A stretch of DNA of 64,000 nt from the NCBI RefSeq assembly GCF_022549225.1, contig NZ_JAKZFD010000004.1, positions 310,001 to 374,000 of the forward strand. The letters run 5' to 3'. Source of the DNA: Pelomonas sp. CA6. GTDB taxonomy: Bacteria > Pseudomonadota > Gammaproteobacteria > Burkholderiales > Burkholderiaceae_C. Positions 46,417 to 58,249 of the stretch are shown one piece after another. The first letter of the stretch is position 1. Each line of letters starts with the position of its first letter. The position numbers and the translations under genes are program-made. The notes beneath the pieces are model-generated. The model was given only the letters and a program-made list of their open reading frames with translations, was not told the DNA's origin and searched no databases.

Positions 46417-46938
46417 TCACAGCGGACGGTGGGCATCGGGATCGGGCGGACGGCGCTGCGGCGCCAACAGCAGCGCACTGGCGAAGGGCCACAGCAGCCC
46501 CTCCAGCAACGGCGCCACGAGCAGCGACCAACCCGGCCACATGCCCCCCACCGCGAGGCGCACCAGCAGCGAGACCAGATGCGCCAGCACGAACAGCGGC
46601 AGCACATGGGCGGCCTGCGCGAACAGGCTGAACCACAGCAGGCGCCGGTGCAGCGCCACCGCGCCAAAGGCCAGCAGGCTGTAGGACAGCGCATGCTGGC
46701 CCAGCAGCGCGCCGTGGTGCACGTCGACCAGCAGGCCGAAGATGAAGGCCCAGCCGACACCGACGCGGCGCGGCTGGTGCACGTTCCAGAACACCAGCGT
46801 GAGCGCCAGGAAGTCGGGCATCCAGGGCTGACGGCCGACCGGCACCATGTCCAGCGCCAGCGCGGCGATCAGGCTGAAGGCGATGAAGATCGGATTGGCC
46901 GGCAGCAGCAGCTGGCTGGCGCCACGGGGCATGATCAT
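46417..46938 (-). CDS. mreD: Rod shape-determining protein MreD
   Basis: This 173-residue protein has about five transmembrane helices, including NPIFIAFSLIAALALDMVPV, FLALTLVFWNVHQPRRVGVG and WAFIFGLLVDVHHGALLGQH. The FGLLVDVHHGALLGQHAL signature is typical. It overlaps mreC by four bases at 46935-46938 and precedes mrdA by 27 bases. It links the MreB cytoskeleton with the peptidoglycan synthases. Confidence 0.93.
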   Translation of the reverse strand: MIMPRGASQLLLPANPIFIAFSLIAALALDMVPVGRQPWMPDFLALTLVFWNVHQPRRVGVGWAFIFGLLVDVHHGALLGQHALSYSLLAFGAVALHRRLLWFSLFAQAAHVLPLFVLAHLVSLLVRLAVGGMWPGWSLLVAPLLEGLLWPFASALLLAPQRRPPDPDAHRPL

Positions 46939-47936
46939 CGTGAAGCTCCCGACGCCGGGGTCGATGCAGGCGCGGTCTTGGCCGCGGCCTTCGCGGCCGC
47001 CTTGGCGGCCTTGGCGTTGTCGCGCGCCTGCTGGCGGGCCGCCGCGTCGGAGGCCGCGGCGGCGGCGGCCTCGGCGCGGGCCGCCTCGTGCGCCGCCATG
47101 GGCTCCAGCACCAGCACATGGCGCGCCGCGTCGGGCTGCGCGGCCGGCTCCAGGCTGACGCGCGCGAAGCTGCTGTCGCCGCGCCGCTCGACCTGGGTCA
47201 CGCGCGCCACGGCCAGGTCGCTGGGGTAGACCCCGTCCAGGCCCGAGGTGGCCAGCAGGTCACCCGCCTTGATGTCGGCATTGGCGGCGATGAAGCGCAG
47301 CTCCATGCTGCCGCGCTCGCCGCCATAGGCGACGCCGCGCTGCTGGGTGCGCGTGTTCAGCACCGGAATGGAGGCGTCGCGGTCGGTCAGCAGCGTGACC
47401 TCGGACGACAGCAGGTAGACCCGCGTCACCTGGCCCAGCACGCCGCCTTCGTTGACCACCGGCGCGCCGGCCTGCACGCCGTCCTTGCTGCCGCGGTCGA
47501 TGACGACGCGGCGCGAATACGGGTCGGAGGCCTCATAAAGCACCTCGGCGGCCAGGCCCTTGACCGTCAGCGCGTCGCGCAGCTGCAGCAGCGTGCGCAG
47601 GCGCTGGTTCTCGGCCTGCAGCTGGGCCGCGCGGTTCATCGCCACCGCCTGCTGGGCCAGCTGGCGGCGCGCCTGGTCCTCGGCCGCGGTGGCGCGTTCC
47701 ATGCCGCGCGCGTAGTCGCCCAGGCGCTCCCAGCCCTCCACCGGCGCGAGCAGCACGCGCTGCACCGGATGCAGCACCAGCGCCAGCGACGCGCGCATGG
47801 GCCCCATCACGCCGAAGCGGGCGTCGGCCACCATCAGAAACAGCGCCAGCGCGGTGCACAGCGCCAGCTTGGTCAGCGCCGACGGGCCTTCGCGGAACAG
47901 CGGCGGCGGGCGGCGGTCAAGGGTGCCGAGAGACAT
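46935..47936 (-). CDS. mreC: Rod shape-determining protein MreC
   Basis: This 333-residue bitopic protein has a short cytoplasmic N-terminus, a transmembrane helix (about 22-40) and a periplasmic coiled coil (about 85-120, rich in QLQAENQRLRTLLQLR). Beta-barrel domains follow, with DRGSKDGVQAGAPVVNEGGV near residue 155 and GDLLATSGLDGVYPSDLAVA. The C-terminus is a low-complexity Ala/Lys-rich tail (about 285-333), longer than in E. coli. Confidence 0.95.
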   Translation of the reverse strand: MSLGTLDRRPPPLFREGPSALTKLALCTALALFLMVADARFGVMGPMRASLALVLHPVQRVLLAPVEGWERLGDYARGMERATAAEDQARRQLAQQAVAMNRAAQLQAENQRLRTLLQLRDALTVKGLAAEVLYEASDPYSRRVVIDRGSKDGVQAGAPVVNEGGVLGQVTRVYLLSSEVTLLTDRDASIPVLNTRTQQRGVAYGGERGSMELRFIAANADIKAGDLLATSGLDGVYPSDLAVARVTQVERRGDSSFARVSLEPAAQPDAARHVLVLEPMAAHEAARAEAAAAAASDAAARQQARDNAKAAKAAAKAAAKTAPASTPASGASR

Positions 47937-48012
47937 GGCGGACGTGGCGGGCCAGGGTCAGGTCTTGCGTGCCACCCACGCGGCACCGGCCGAGGGGGCA
48001 TGGAACGAGACA

Positions 48013-48040
48013 AGCCGGCCCTGTTGCGCAGGAGCCGGCT
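48013..48040 (-). promoter_or_regulatory. Intercistronic hairpin between mreB and mreC
   Basis: AGCCGGC (48013-48019) and GCCGGCT (48034-48040) pair, with an added CTG/CAG inside. No U-tract follows on either strand, so it is more likely an attenuating or RNA-stabilising hairpin than a full terminator. It could lower expression of mreCD relative to mreB. Confidence 0.45.
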
Positions 48041-48065
48041 CGTGGCGGTGCATGGCGGGCTCTTC

Positions 48066-49361
<1,296 letters not shown>

Positions 49362-49409
49362 TCAGCGATTTGAGCCTGCTTGCGCAGGCCCGTCCGGAAG
49401 ACCCGAAAC

Positions 49410-49708
49410 ATGGCCCTGACCCACGACGACGTCAGCCGCATCGCCCACCTGGCCCGGCTGCAACTCTCGGACGCCGAGCAGGCCGCGCTGCTGCCCCAGC
49501 TCAACGGCTTCTTCTCCATCGTCGAACAGATGAGCGCGGTGGACACCAGCGGCGTCGAACCGCTGTACACGCCTCTGTCGGCGGTGCAGGAGGTGCAGCT
49601 GCGCCTGCGCGAAGACCGCGTCACCGAAACCAACCAGCGCGCGCTGAACCAGCGCAGTGCGCCCGCCGTCGAGGACGGCCTGTTCCTGGTCCCCAAGGTC
49701 ATCGAATA

Positions 49709-49709
<1 letters not shown>
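49410..49709 (+). CDS. gatC: Aspartyl/glutamyl-tRNA(Asn/Gln) amidotransferase subunit C
   Basis: This 99-residue small subunit stabilises GatA in the GatCAB complex, which converts Glu-tRNA(Gln) and Asp-tRNA(Asn) to the amidated forms. The pattern [19 protein letters not shown] and the C-terminal [19 protein letters not shown] are typical. It begins the gatC-gatA-gatB operon, divergent from mreB. Confidence 0.96.
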
Positions 49710-51196
<1,487 letters not shown>

Positions 51197-51198
51197 GC

Positions 51199-52656
51199 AT
51201 GAGCACCAAGACCCCCAGCAAGCTGGTGCGTGGCTACGAGGTCGTGATCGGCCTGGAGAACCACGTCCAGCTCTCCACCCAGTCCAAGATCTTCAGCGGC
51301 GCGTCGACCGCCTTCGGCGCCGAGCCCAACACCCAGGCCTCGGCCGTGGACCTGGCGCTGCCCGGCACGCTGCCGGTGCTCAACCGCGCCGCAGTCGAGC
51401 GCGCGATCCGCTTCGGCCTGGCGGTGGGCGCCAAGGTCGCGCCGCTGTCCATCTTCGCGCGCAAGAACTACTTCTACCCCGACCTGCCCAAGGGCTACCA
51501 GATCAGCCAGTTCGAGATCCCGGTGGTGCAGGGCGGCGAGGTGAGCTTCTTCGTCGGCGACGAGAAGAAGACCGTGCGCCTGACCCGCGCCCACCTCGAG
51601 GAAGACGCCGGCAAGAGCCTGCACGAGGACTACCACGGCATGTCGGGCATCGACCTGAACCGCGCCGGCACGCCGCTGCTGGAGATCGTCTCCGAGCCCG
51701 ACCTGCGCTCGGCCGAGGAAGCCGCCGAGTACGCCAAGACCCTGCACGCGCTGGTGATGTGGCTCTCCATCTGCGACGGCAACATGCAGGAAGGCTCCTT
51801 CCGCTGCGACGTCAACGTCTCCGTGCGCAAGCCCGGCGAGCCCTATGGCACGCGGCGCGAGATCAAGAACCTGAACAGCTTCCGCTACCTGGTCGACGCG
51901 GTGCACTACGAGGTGAACTGGCAGATCGACCAGATCGAGGACGGCCTGGCCATCCAGCAGGCCACGGTGCTCTACAACCCCGACACCGGCGAGACGCGCG
52001 CGATGCGCAGCAAGGAAGACTCGGCCGACTACCGCTACTTCCCCGACCCCGACCTGCCGCCGCTGGTGATCGCGCCGGAATGGGTGGAGCGCGTGAAGGG
52101 CGAGATGCCGGAATTGCCCGGCGTGATGGCGAAGCGCTTCATCGAGGTCGACGGCCTGCCCGAGTACGACGCCACGATGATGACCCAGAGCCTGGCCACC
52201 GCGCGCTACTACGAGGCCGCGCGCGATGCTTGCAAGGCGCCCAAGCTGGTGGCGAACTGGGTGATGGGCGAGATCTCGCGCCGCCTCAACAGCGAGGAGC
52301 GCGAGATTGGCGCGGCACCGGTGGCGCCCGCCACGCTGGCCGCGCTGATCGCGCGCATCCAGGACGGCACCATCTCCAACAACGCCGCCCGGCAGGTCTT
52401 CGACGCACTGTGGAGCGGCGAAGGTCACGACGTCGACGCCCTGATCGAAGCCAAGGGCCTGAAGCAGATGAGCGACACCGGCGCCATCGAAGCCATCCTG
52501 GACGAGGTGCTGGCGGCCAACACCAAGTCGGTCGACGAGTACCGCGCCGGCAAGGACAAGGCCTTCAACGCCCTGGTCGGCCAGGCGATGAAGGCGACCA
52601 AGGGCAAGGCCAACCCGGCCCTGGTCAACGAGCTGCTGAAGAAGAAGCTGGGCTGA
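51199..52656 (+). CDS. gatB: Aspartyl/glutamyl-tRNA amidotransferase subunit B
   Basis: This 485-residue GatB/GatE-family kinase-transamidase subunit activates the misacylated tRNA. The [12 protein letters not shown] start, [48 protein letters not shown] and the C-terminal YqeY-like tail ([20 protein letters not shown]) are conserved. It follows gatA by three bases. Confidence 0.98.
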   Translation: MSTKTPSKLVRGYEVVIGLENHVQLSTQSKIFSGASTAFGAEPNTQASAVDLALPGTLPVLNRAAVERAIRFGLAVGAKVAPLSIFARKNYFYPDLPKGYQISQFEIPVVQGGEVSFFVGDEKKTVRLTRAHLEEDAGKSLHEDYHGMSGIDLNRAGTPLLEIVSEPDLRSAEEAAEYAKTLHALVMWLSICDGNMQEGSFRCDVNVSVRKPGEPYGTRREIKNLNSFRYLVDAVHYEVNWQIDQIEDGLAIQQATVLYNPDTGETRAMRSKEDSADYRYFPDPDLPPLVIAPEWVERVKGEMPELPGVMAKRFIEVDGLPEYDATMMTQSLATARYYEAARDACKAPKLVANWVMGEISRRLNSEEREIGAAPVAPATLAALIARIQDGTISNNAARQVFDALWSGEGHDVDALIEAKGLKQMSDTGAIEAILDEVLAANTKSVDEYRAGKDKAFNALVGQAMKATKGKANPALVNELLKKKLG

Positions 52657-52678
52657 GGACGGCCGCCCGGCACAAGCC

Positions 52679-53482
52679 ATGTTCCGCCTCGCCCAGCTCA
52701 GCGACCTGCACCTGGTGCGAGCGGGGCGGCTGTGCATGGACCGGGTGGACACGGCCGCGCTGCTGGACGCGGCGCTGGCCGCGCTGAGGCCGCTGCGGCC
52801 CGATGCGCTGTTGCTCAGCGGCGACCTCTCCGACGACGGCTCGCCCGCCAGCTACGCCGGGCTGCGCGAACGCCTGCGCGCGCTGGGCCTGCCCTGCGTG
52901 CTGCTGCCCGGCAACCACGACGAGCGCGGCGCGCTGCGCGACGCGTTTCCCGAGCAATGGCCGGCCGGCACCGGTCCCGGCGAGGCCCTGTGCCAGGACC
53001 GCGCGCTGGGACCCTTGCGTGTGCTGGCGCTGGACACGCTGCGGCCCGGCCGCGCCGATGGCGGCCTGGACAGCGCCCAGCTCGACTGGCTGGCCGACGC
53101 GCTCGCCCGGCAGCGCGACCGGCCGACCCTGCTGGCGCTGCACCATCCGCCGCGCGCACTGGGCCTGCCCTTCATGGACGCGATGCGGCTCTTCGACGGC
53201 GCGGACGCCCTGGCGCGCATCGTGGCCCGGGCGCCGCAGCTGCTGAAGCTGCTGTGCGGCCATGTGCACCGCCACATCGAGACCACCTTCGCGGGGCTGC
53301 CGCTGTCGGTTGCGCCGAGCTGCGCGCACCAGATCGTGCTGGGCGCGCCGGGCGCCCACGAGGCCGCCTGGCGGCTGGAGCCCCCGGGCCTGCTGCTGCA
53401 TGACTGGGACGACGGGCTGGGGCTGCTGACCCACCATGTCGCGGTTGGCGACTTTGGGCCGCCACAGCACTATGGCGATTGA
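52679..53482 (+). CDS. CpdA-like metallophosphoesterase (possible class III cAMP phosphodiesterase)
   Basis: This 267-residue calcineurin-like phosphoesterase has the dinuclear metal motifs in order: DLHLV near residue 9, SGDLSDDG near residue 47, PGNHDERGALR near residue 79, LLALHHPP, and LLCGHVHRHIET. The pattern and length fit CpdA (class III cAMP phosphodiesterase), but the family also includes other substrates. It begins 22 bases after gatB and may be cotranscribed. Confidence 0.88.
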   Translation: MFRLAQLSDLHLVRAGRLCMDRVDTAALLDAALAALRPLRPDALLLSGDLSDDGSPASYAGLRERLRALGLPCVLLPGNHDERGALRDAFPEQWPAGTGPGEALCQDRALGPLRVLALDTLRPGRADGGLDSAQLDWLADALARQRDRPTLLALHHPPRALGLPFMDAMRLFDGADALARIVARAPQLLKLLCGHVHRHIETTFAGLPLSVAPSCAHQIVLGAPGAHEAAWRLEPPGLLLHDWDDGLGLLTHHVAVGDFGPPQHYGD

Positions 53483-53502
53483 CGGTCTGGCGGCGGTCTC
53501 GC

Positions 53503-54195
53503 TCAGCGCACGGCCGGCTCCGACGCCGCCGATGCGGCCGGACGCAGCGGCAAGCTGCCCGGCGTGGCGCCGGCCCAGAGCTTGCGAAGCCGCGCCAGCT
53601 CCTCGTCGAAGTTCTTGTTGACCCGCACCAGCTCGGCCTTCTGGTTCTCGATCAGCACGCGCTGCGCGTCGGTCGAGGCCTCGTTGGTCTCCAGCTGCTG
53701 GCGCAGCTTCAGCGGCACGGTCTTGTTCTTGTAGAACTCGGCCTCTTCGAGCAGCGGCTTGCGCTCGGCGGCCAGCTCGCGGATGCGGCGCTCGGACGAT
53801 TCCAGCGCCTTGTTGATGTCGTCCAGCGCCGCCTCGCGGGCGCGCTGGTGCGCCGCGGCGTCGGGGAAGCGCTGCAGCAGGTTGCGGTCGCGACGCACCG
53901 CGTCCTGCTGTGCGACACGCTCCTGGGCCTCGCGGCGCTGGCGCGCGTCATAGACGGCCTGTTCGTCGGGCGACATCGCCGGCGGCACGACGCGGCGCGT
54001 CGAGCCGTCGTTGTTGAGCAGGCGCTGTTCGCGCTCCTTGCATTCGGGAATGGGCCGGTCGGAGGTCAGGCGCCGGCCGTCGGCGGTGACGCAGCTGTAG
54101 ATGCCTCCCTTGCCCGGGGACTGCTGCTGGGCAGAGGCCTCCAGCGCCGCCATCGACGCGGCACACAGAAACAGGGCGAGAGGAACGAGCTGCAT
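53503..54195 (-). CDS. Exported DUF4124-domain protein
   Basis: This 230-residue protein has a signal peptide (about 1-23, [20 protein letters not shown]), then a DUF4124 domain with IYSCVTADGRRLTSDRPIPE and a Cys pair. A long helical region (about 80-205) rich in Arg, Glu, Ala and Gln is likely a coiled coil. Function is unknown; DUF4124 proteins are periplasmic. It overlaps the pyrE stop by one base and follows it on the same strand. Confidence 0.85.
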   Translation of the reverse strand: MQLVPLALFLCAASMAALEASAQQQSPGKGGIYSCVTADGRRLTSDRPIPECKEREQRLLNNDGSTRRVVPPAMSPDEQAVYDARQRREAQERVAQQDAVRRDRNLLQRFPDAAAHQRAREAALDDINKALESSERRIRELAAERKPLLEEAEFYKNKTVPLKLRQQLETNEASTDAQRVLIENQKAELVRVNKNFDEELARLRKLWAGATPGSLPLRPAASAASEPAVR

Positions 54196-54869
54196 CAGAC
54201 TCCGTAACGATCTCGATAGGCGTGGACCGCCGCCGCATGCGCGGCGATGGCGGGACTGCTGGTCGTCTGCAGGTACTGCAGCAGGTCCGACAGGCCGGCA
54301 ATCGCCACCACGGGAAGTTGCAGCTGCCGGCTCACATACTGTACTGCGGACCAGGGCAGGTCCTGCCCGTTCTCGGCCGCCTTTTCCTGGCGGTCCAGCG
54401 CGATCGCGACACCGCAGGGCGTGGCACCGGCCGCCTGGATCATCGCGATGGACTCGCGCACCGAAGTGCCGGCGGAAATCACGTCGTCGATGATGAGCAC
54501 GCGGCCGCGCACCGGCGCACCGACCAGGGTGCCACCTTCGCCATGGTCCTTGGCCTCCTTGCGGTTGTAGGCAAAGGGCTTGTTGTGGCCCAGCCGCGCC
54601 AGCTCCATGGACACCGCCGCCGCCAGCGTGATGCCCTTGTAGGCGGGGCCGAAGATCATGTCGAAGGCCAGGCCCGACTCGATCAGGCGGCGCGCGTAGA
54701 ACTGCGCCAGGCGGCCCAGCTTCAGGCCGTCGTCGAACAGTCCGGCGTTGAAGAAGTAAGGGCTCTGGCGGCCCGCCTTGGTCTTGAACTCGCCGAAGCG
54801 CAGCACGCCCACCTCCACGGCGAAGGCAACGAAATCCTGGGCCAGGGCGTCATGGGCGGCGGTGTTCAT
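54195..54869 (-). CDS. pyrE: Orotate phosphoribosyltransferase
   Basis: This 224-residue pyrimidine-biosynthesis enzyme converts orotate and PRPP to OMP. The PRPP-binding motif is [16 protein letters not shown] near residue 127, and [18 protein letters not shown] and [15 protein letters not shown] are conserved. Length is normal. It is followed by the DUF4124 gene with a one-base overlap. Confidence 0.97.
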   Translation of the reverse strand: MNTAAHDALAQDFVAFAVEVGVLRFGEFKTKAGRQSPYFFNAGLFDDGLKLGRLAQFYARRLIESGLAFDMIFGPAYKGITLAAAVSMELARLGHNKPFAYNRKEAKDHGEGGTLVGAPVRGRVLIIDDVISAGTSVRESIAMIQAAGATPCGVAIALDRQEKAAENGQDLPWSAVQYVSRQLQLPVVAIAGLSDLLQYLQTTSSPAIAAHAAAVHAYRDRYGV

Positions 54870-54950
54870 GGGCTTGCGAAAGAGGCGGTTGGAACTGGGC
54901 CGGGATTGTAGGCGCCGCCCACCACGCGGCGCCCCCCGGCCCGGGGGTAC

Positions 54951-57185
54951 TCAGAACTGAGCCTTGAACTGCACACCGTAGGTGCGCGGGTCGTTGATGA
55001 AGCCGGTCAGGTTGTTGAAGTTGATTGCGCCGGTCACGCGCACCTGGTTGGTGACGTTGCGCACGAAGGCCGCCGCCTCGTACTTGCCGTTGTCCCAGAC
55101 ATAACCCAGGCGCACGCCACCTTCGGTCAGTGCCTTGCCGGTGAACTCGACCGACTCGAAGAGGAAGAAGTTCACCTTGGAGCGGTAGGCCCAGTCGGTG
55201 TAGATGTAGAACTCGTTGCCGCCGGCGGTGGGGATGGAATAGCGCGCGGTCAGGTTGGCCACCCACTTGGGCGCCTGCGGCAGCTGGTTGCCGTCGATGT
55301 AGAACTGGCCGCCGCCGGCCGGCCGGTTCAGCACCGTGCAGGGGGCGCCGCAGCCGCCCACCGTCAGCAGGCCGTCCTTGATCTTGGCGTCGTTGTAGCT
55401 GCCGCCCAGGGTCAGGAACAGGCGGTCGATGGGCAGGATCTCGAGGTTGAACTCCACGCCCTGCCCCACCGCCTTGTCGGCGCTCTTCACCGAGTTGCTG
55501 TTGGCGCCGCCGCCCACCTCGGTGAGCTGCAGCCCCTTCACGTCATAGCGGAACAGGCTGGCGGACAGGCGCGCGCGGCGGTCCCACAGGTCGCTCTTGA
55601 TGCCCAGTTCGTAGGACGTCAGCGTTTCCTGCTTGGCCTTGGACAGCGGATCGAACTGCGAGGCCGGCAGGATGGCCGACCCGCGGAAGCCGGTGCCGAC
55701 GCGCGCATACAGATTGGTGTTGCGGTCCAGCGCATAGGTGCCGGACAGATCCCAGGTCCACTTGGCGTCGGAGCTGGTCGCGGACAGGCCGTTGGCCGCG
55801 TTCAGCGGGATGTCGGCGGAGCTGACGTCCAGGGTCTTCTTGTCGCGGGTGTAGCGCAGGCCGCCGCGCAGCTTGAAGTCCTGCGTGACGTCATAGTTCA
55901 CCGAAGCGAACAGCGCATAGGCGCGGTTGGTCTGGCGCGTGCTCGACGACGAGGCATAGGCGCCGGTGGGCGTGTCGTAGTTGGTCGCGATCGCGGTGTA
56001 GCGCTCGTCGAACACGTAGAGGCCGCCCTGGTAGCGCAGCGGACCGGCCGGGTTGTACTCGGCGCGGAATTCCTGGCTCAGCTGGCGATGGTTCTTCAGC
56101 GCGTCCGAGGTCTCGACCGGGAAGCGGATCCAGCCCTCCTGCCCCTGCGTGGGGCCGAAGTTGCCGCCGTCGATATCACCGCGCGAGAAGGGCTGCACGG
56201 TCTCGATCGCGGTGACCGAATGCAGCACCACGTCGCCCAGCGACCAGCGCAGGCGCGCGTTGGCGCCGGTGGCGTGCAGGCGCTGCTCGTTGCGGCCGTC
56301 GATGTACATCTTGGCTGGGTCGAAGCCGTCCACCAGCTCGTTCGTGCCCTGCTTGATGATGCTGGCGCGGAACAGGCGCGGGCTGCCGTCCAGCTCGCGG
56401 TTGTGGATGTTGAATAGGGCGGAGAACTGCTTGTGCGGCTCGTACAGCAGCTGGGCGCGCACGGCACGGTCGTCATAGCCCTCGGTCTTGGGCGTGACCG
56501 CGTTGGGCAGCTGGTTCTTCACCCAGTTGTCGCGGTGCTGCACCTGGGCCGAGATGCGCGCCGCCCAGTCGCCGCCCAGCGGCAGGTTGAACGCGCCTTC
56601 GGCATTCGTGGTGCCGAAGCGGCCATAGGAGAGGCTGAAATAGCCTTCCTGCTGACGCGAGGGCCGCACCGATTCGAACTTGACCACGCCGGCCGGCGTG
56701 TTGCGACCGTACAGCGTGCCCTGCGGGCCGGCCACCACCTCGACCGCCTTCAGGTCAAAGACCGGAAAGCCCTTCAGGATGGGGTTCTCCTGCACCACCT
56801 CGTCATAGATCAGCGAGACCGGCTGCGAGGCGTTGAGGCGGAAGTCGGTGTTGCCGTAGCCGCGGATGTAGAAGCGCGGGAAGGCTCGACCGAACGAGGA
56901 CTCGATATTCAGGCTGGGCACCCGGCCCGAGAGGAAGCGCACGTCCTGGCCGCTGGAGTTCAGCACGTCCAGCTTCTCGCCGGAGATCGCGGTGACCGCA
57001 TTCGGCACGTCCTTGATGTTCTCGGCGCGCCGCTCGGCCGTGATCACCACGGCCTCGAGCTGGTTCTTTTCCACCTTGGGGGCGGCGGCGGACTCGCTCT
57101 GCGCCAGCGCCGGCCACGCGGCGACGGCCAGGGACACGGCCAGTGCCGCGCGCAGCGGCAGGCAAGGGGGGCGTTGTGCGTTCAT
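54951..57185 (-). CDS. TonB-dependent outer-membrane receptor of unknown ligand
   Basis: This 744-residue receptor has a signal peptide (about 1-28, LAVSLAVAAWPALAQ), a TonB-box/plug segment (LEAVVITAERRAENIKDVPN, later GPQGTLYGRNTPAGVVKFES) and a C-terminal barrel ending in Phe (VQFKAQF). It resembles the broad class of receptors for vitamins, sugars, nucleosides or siderophores; no ligand can be named. It lies 81 bases upstream of pyrE on the same strand but may not share a promoter with it. A short inverted repeat lies upstream (57277-57294). Confidence 0.93.
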   Translation of the reverse strand: MNAQRPPCLPLRAALAVSLAVAAWPALAQSESAAAPKVEKNQLEAVVITAERRAENIKDVPNAVTAISGEKLDVLNSSGQDVRFLSGRVPSLNIESSFGRAFPRFYIRGYGNTDFRLNASQPVSLIYDEVVQENPILKGFPVFDLKAVEVVAGPQGTLYGRNTPAGVVKFESVRPSRQQEGYFSLSYGRFGTTNAEGAFNLPLGGDWAARISAQVQHRDNWVKNQLPNAVTPKTEGYDDRAVRAQLLYEPHKQFSALFNIHNRELDGSPRLFRASIIKQGTNELVDGFDPAKMYIDGRNEQRLHATGANARLRWSLGDVVLHSVTAIETVQPFSRGDIDGGNFGPTQGQEGWIRFPVETSDALKNHRQLSQEFRAEYNPAGPLRYQGGLYVFDERYTAIATNYDTPTGAYASSSSTRQTNRAYALFASVNYDVTQDFKLRGGLRYTRDKKTLDVSSADIPLNAANGLSATSSDAKWTWDLSGTYALDRNTNLYARVGTGFRGSAILPASQFDPLSKAKQETLTSYELGIKSDLWDRRARLSASLFRYDVKGLQLTEVGGGANSNSVKSADKAVGQGVEFNLEILPIDRLFLTLGGSYNDAKIKDGLLTVGGCGAPCTVLNRPAGGGQFYIDGNQLPQAPKWVANLTARYSIPTAGGNEFYIYTDWAYRSKVNFFLFESVEFTGKALTEGGVRLGYVWDNGKYEAAAFVRNVTNQVRVTGAINFNNLTGFINDPRTYGVQFKAQF

Positions 57186-57276
57186 CGAGGAAAGCTCCGA
57201 AAGGATGGAAAGGCGCTGCGGGCGGCCCGGCCGGCGCGGGACGCGGCGGCTTGCGGGGGCCTGAGGGTGATGGGGC

Positions 57277-57294
57277 AGGAATCTAGCAATTCCT
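57277..57294. promoter_or_regulatory. Inverted repeat upstream of the TonB-dependent receptor
   Basis: AGGAAT-CTAGCA-ATTCCT is a perfect 6-6-6 inverted repeat 92 bases before the receptor start, in the receptor-xth divergent region. It is in a less GC-rich patch. Its length and symmetry suit a dimeric repressor site, but it does not match the Fur consensus closely. Confidence 0.35.
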
Positions 57295-57445
57295 TCATCG
57301 TGGCGTCACCAAGCCCCCGTACTTGGCGCACAAGTGTTGCCAAAACACGGCAACACGGCGGCCGCCGCGCCGACCGGGGCCGCCTGCGATACTCGCGCCT
57401 CTTTCATCCAGGGCCTCCGGCAAGGCGGAGGTGCCGCGACCATCC

Positions 57446-58234
57446 ATGCGCTTCATCACCCTCAATCTCAACGGCATACGCTCCGCCGCCAGCAAGGGCG
57501 TGTTCGACTGGCTGCCCCAGCAGCAGGCCGACGTGCTGGGCGTGCAGGAGCTCAAGGCCCAGGCGGACGTGGTGCAAAGCCAGTTCTCCGAGTGCGAGAA
57601 GCTCAAGGGCCATTTCCACTACGCCCAGAAGAAGGGCTATTCCGGCGTGGGCCTGTACACGCGCGAGGAACCCAGCGACCTGATCACCGGCATCGGCGTA
57701 CCCGAGTTCGACGACGAGGGCCGCTGGGTGGAGAAGCGCTTCGACAAGCCGGGGCGCAAGCTCAGCCTGATCTCCTGCTATTTCCCCAGCGGCTCCAGTG
57801 GCGAGGAGCGCCAGCAGGCCAAGTTCCGCTTCCTGGCCGCGATGGCCCCTCGCCTGCTGGAGCTGCGCGCCGAACGCGAGTTCATCCTGGTGGCCGACGT
57901 CAACATCGCGCACAAGGAAATCGACCTGAAGAACTGGAGGGGCAACCAGAAGAACTCCGGCTTCCTGCCCGAGGAGCGCGCCTGGATGACCCAGCTGCTG
58001 GACCCGGCCCAGGGCGGACTGATCGACGTCTTCCGAACCCTGAACGACCGCGCCGAGCAATACACCTGGTGGAGCAACCGCGGCCAGGCCTGGGCCAAGA
58101 ACGTGGGCTGGCGGCTGGACTACCACCTGGCCACGCCCGGCATCGCCGCGACCGCCAAGCGCGAGGCCATTTACCTGGACCAGCGCTTCAGCGACCACGC
58201 GCCGCTGACCATCGACTACGACTTCAGCCTGTAG
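57446..58234 (+). CDS. xth: Exodeoxyribonuclease III (AP endonuclease)
   Basis: This 262-residue base-excision-repair enzyme has the catalytic motifs LNLNGIRSA (Asn near residue 7), GVQELKAQ (metal-binding Glu), GYSGVGLYTR, VADVNIAHKEIDL (Asp/Asn pair) and SDHAPLTIDY with the catalytic His. It is divergent from the TonB-dependent receptor and convergent with the chemotaxis receptor. Length is normal. Confidence 0.96.
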   Translation: MRFITLNLNGIRSAASKGVFDWLPQQQADVLGVQELKAQADVVQSQFSECEKLKGHFHYAQKKGYSGVGLYTREEPSDLITGIGVPEFDDEGRWVEKRFDKPGRKLSLISCYFPSGSSGEERQQAKFRFLAAMAPRLLELRAEREFILVADVNIAHKEIDLKNWRGNQKNSGFLPEERAWMTQLLDPAQGGLIDVFRTLNDRAEQYTWWSNRGQAWAKNVGWRLDYHLATPGIAATAKREAIYLDQRFSDHAPLTIDYDFSL

Positions 58235-58249
58235 CCGCCCGCGCCTCGC

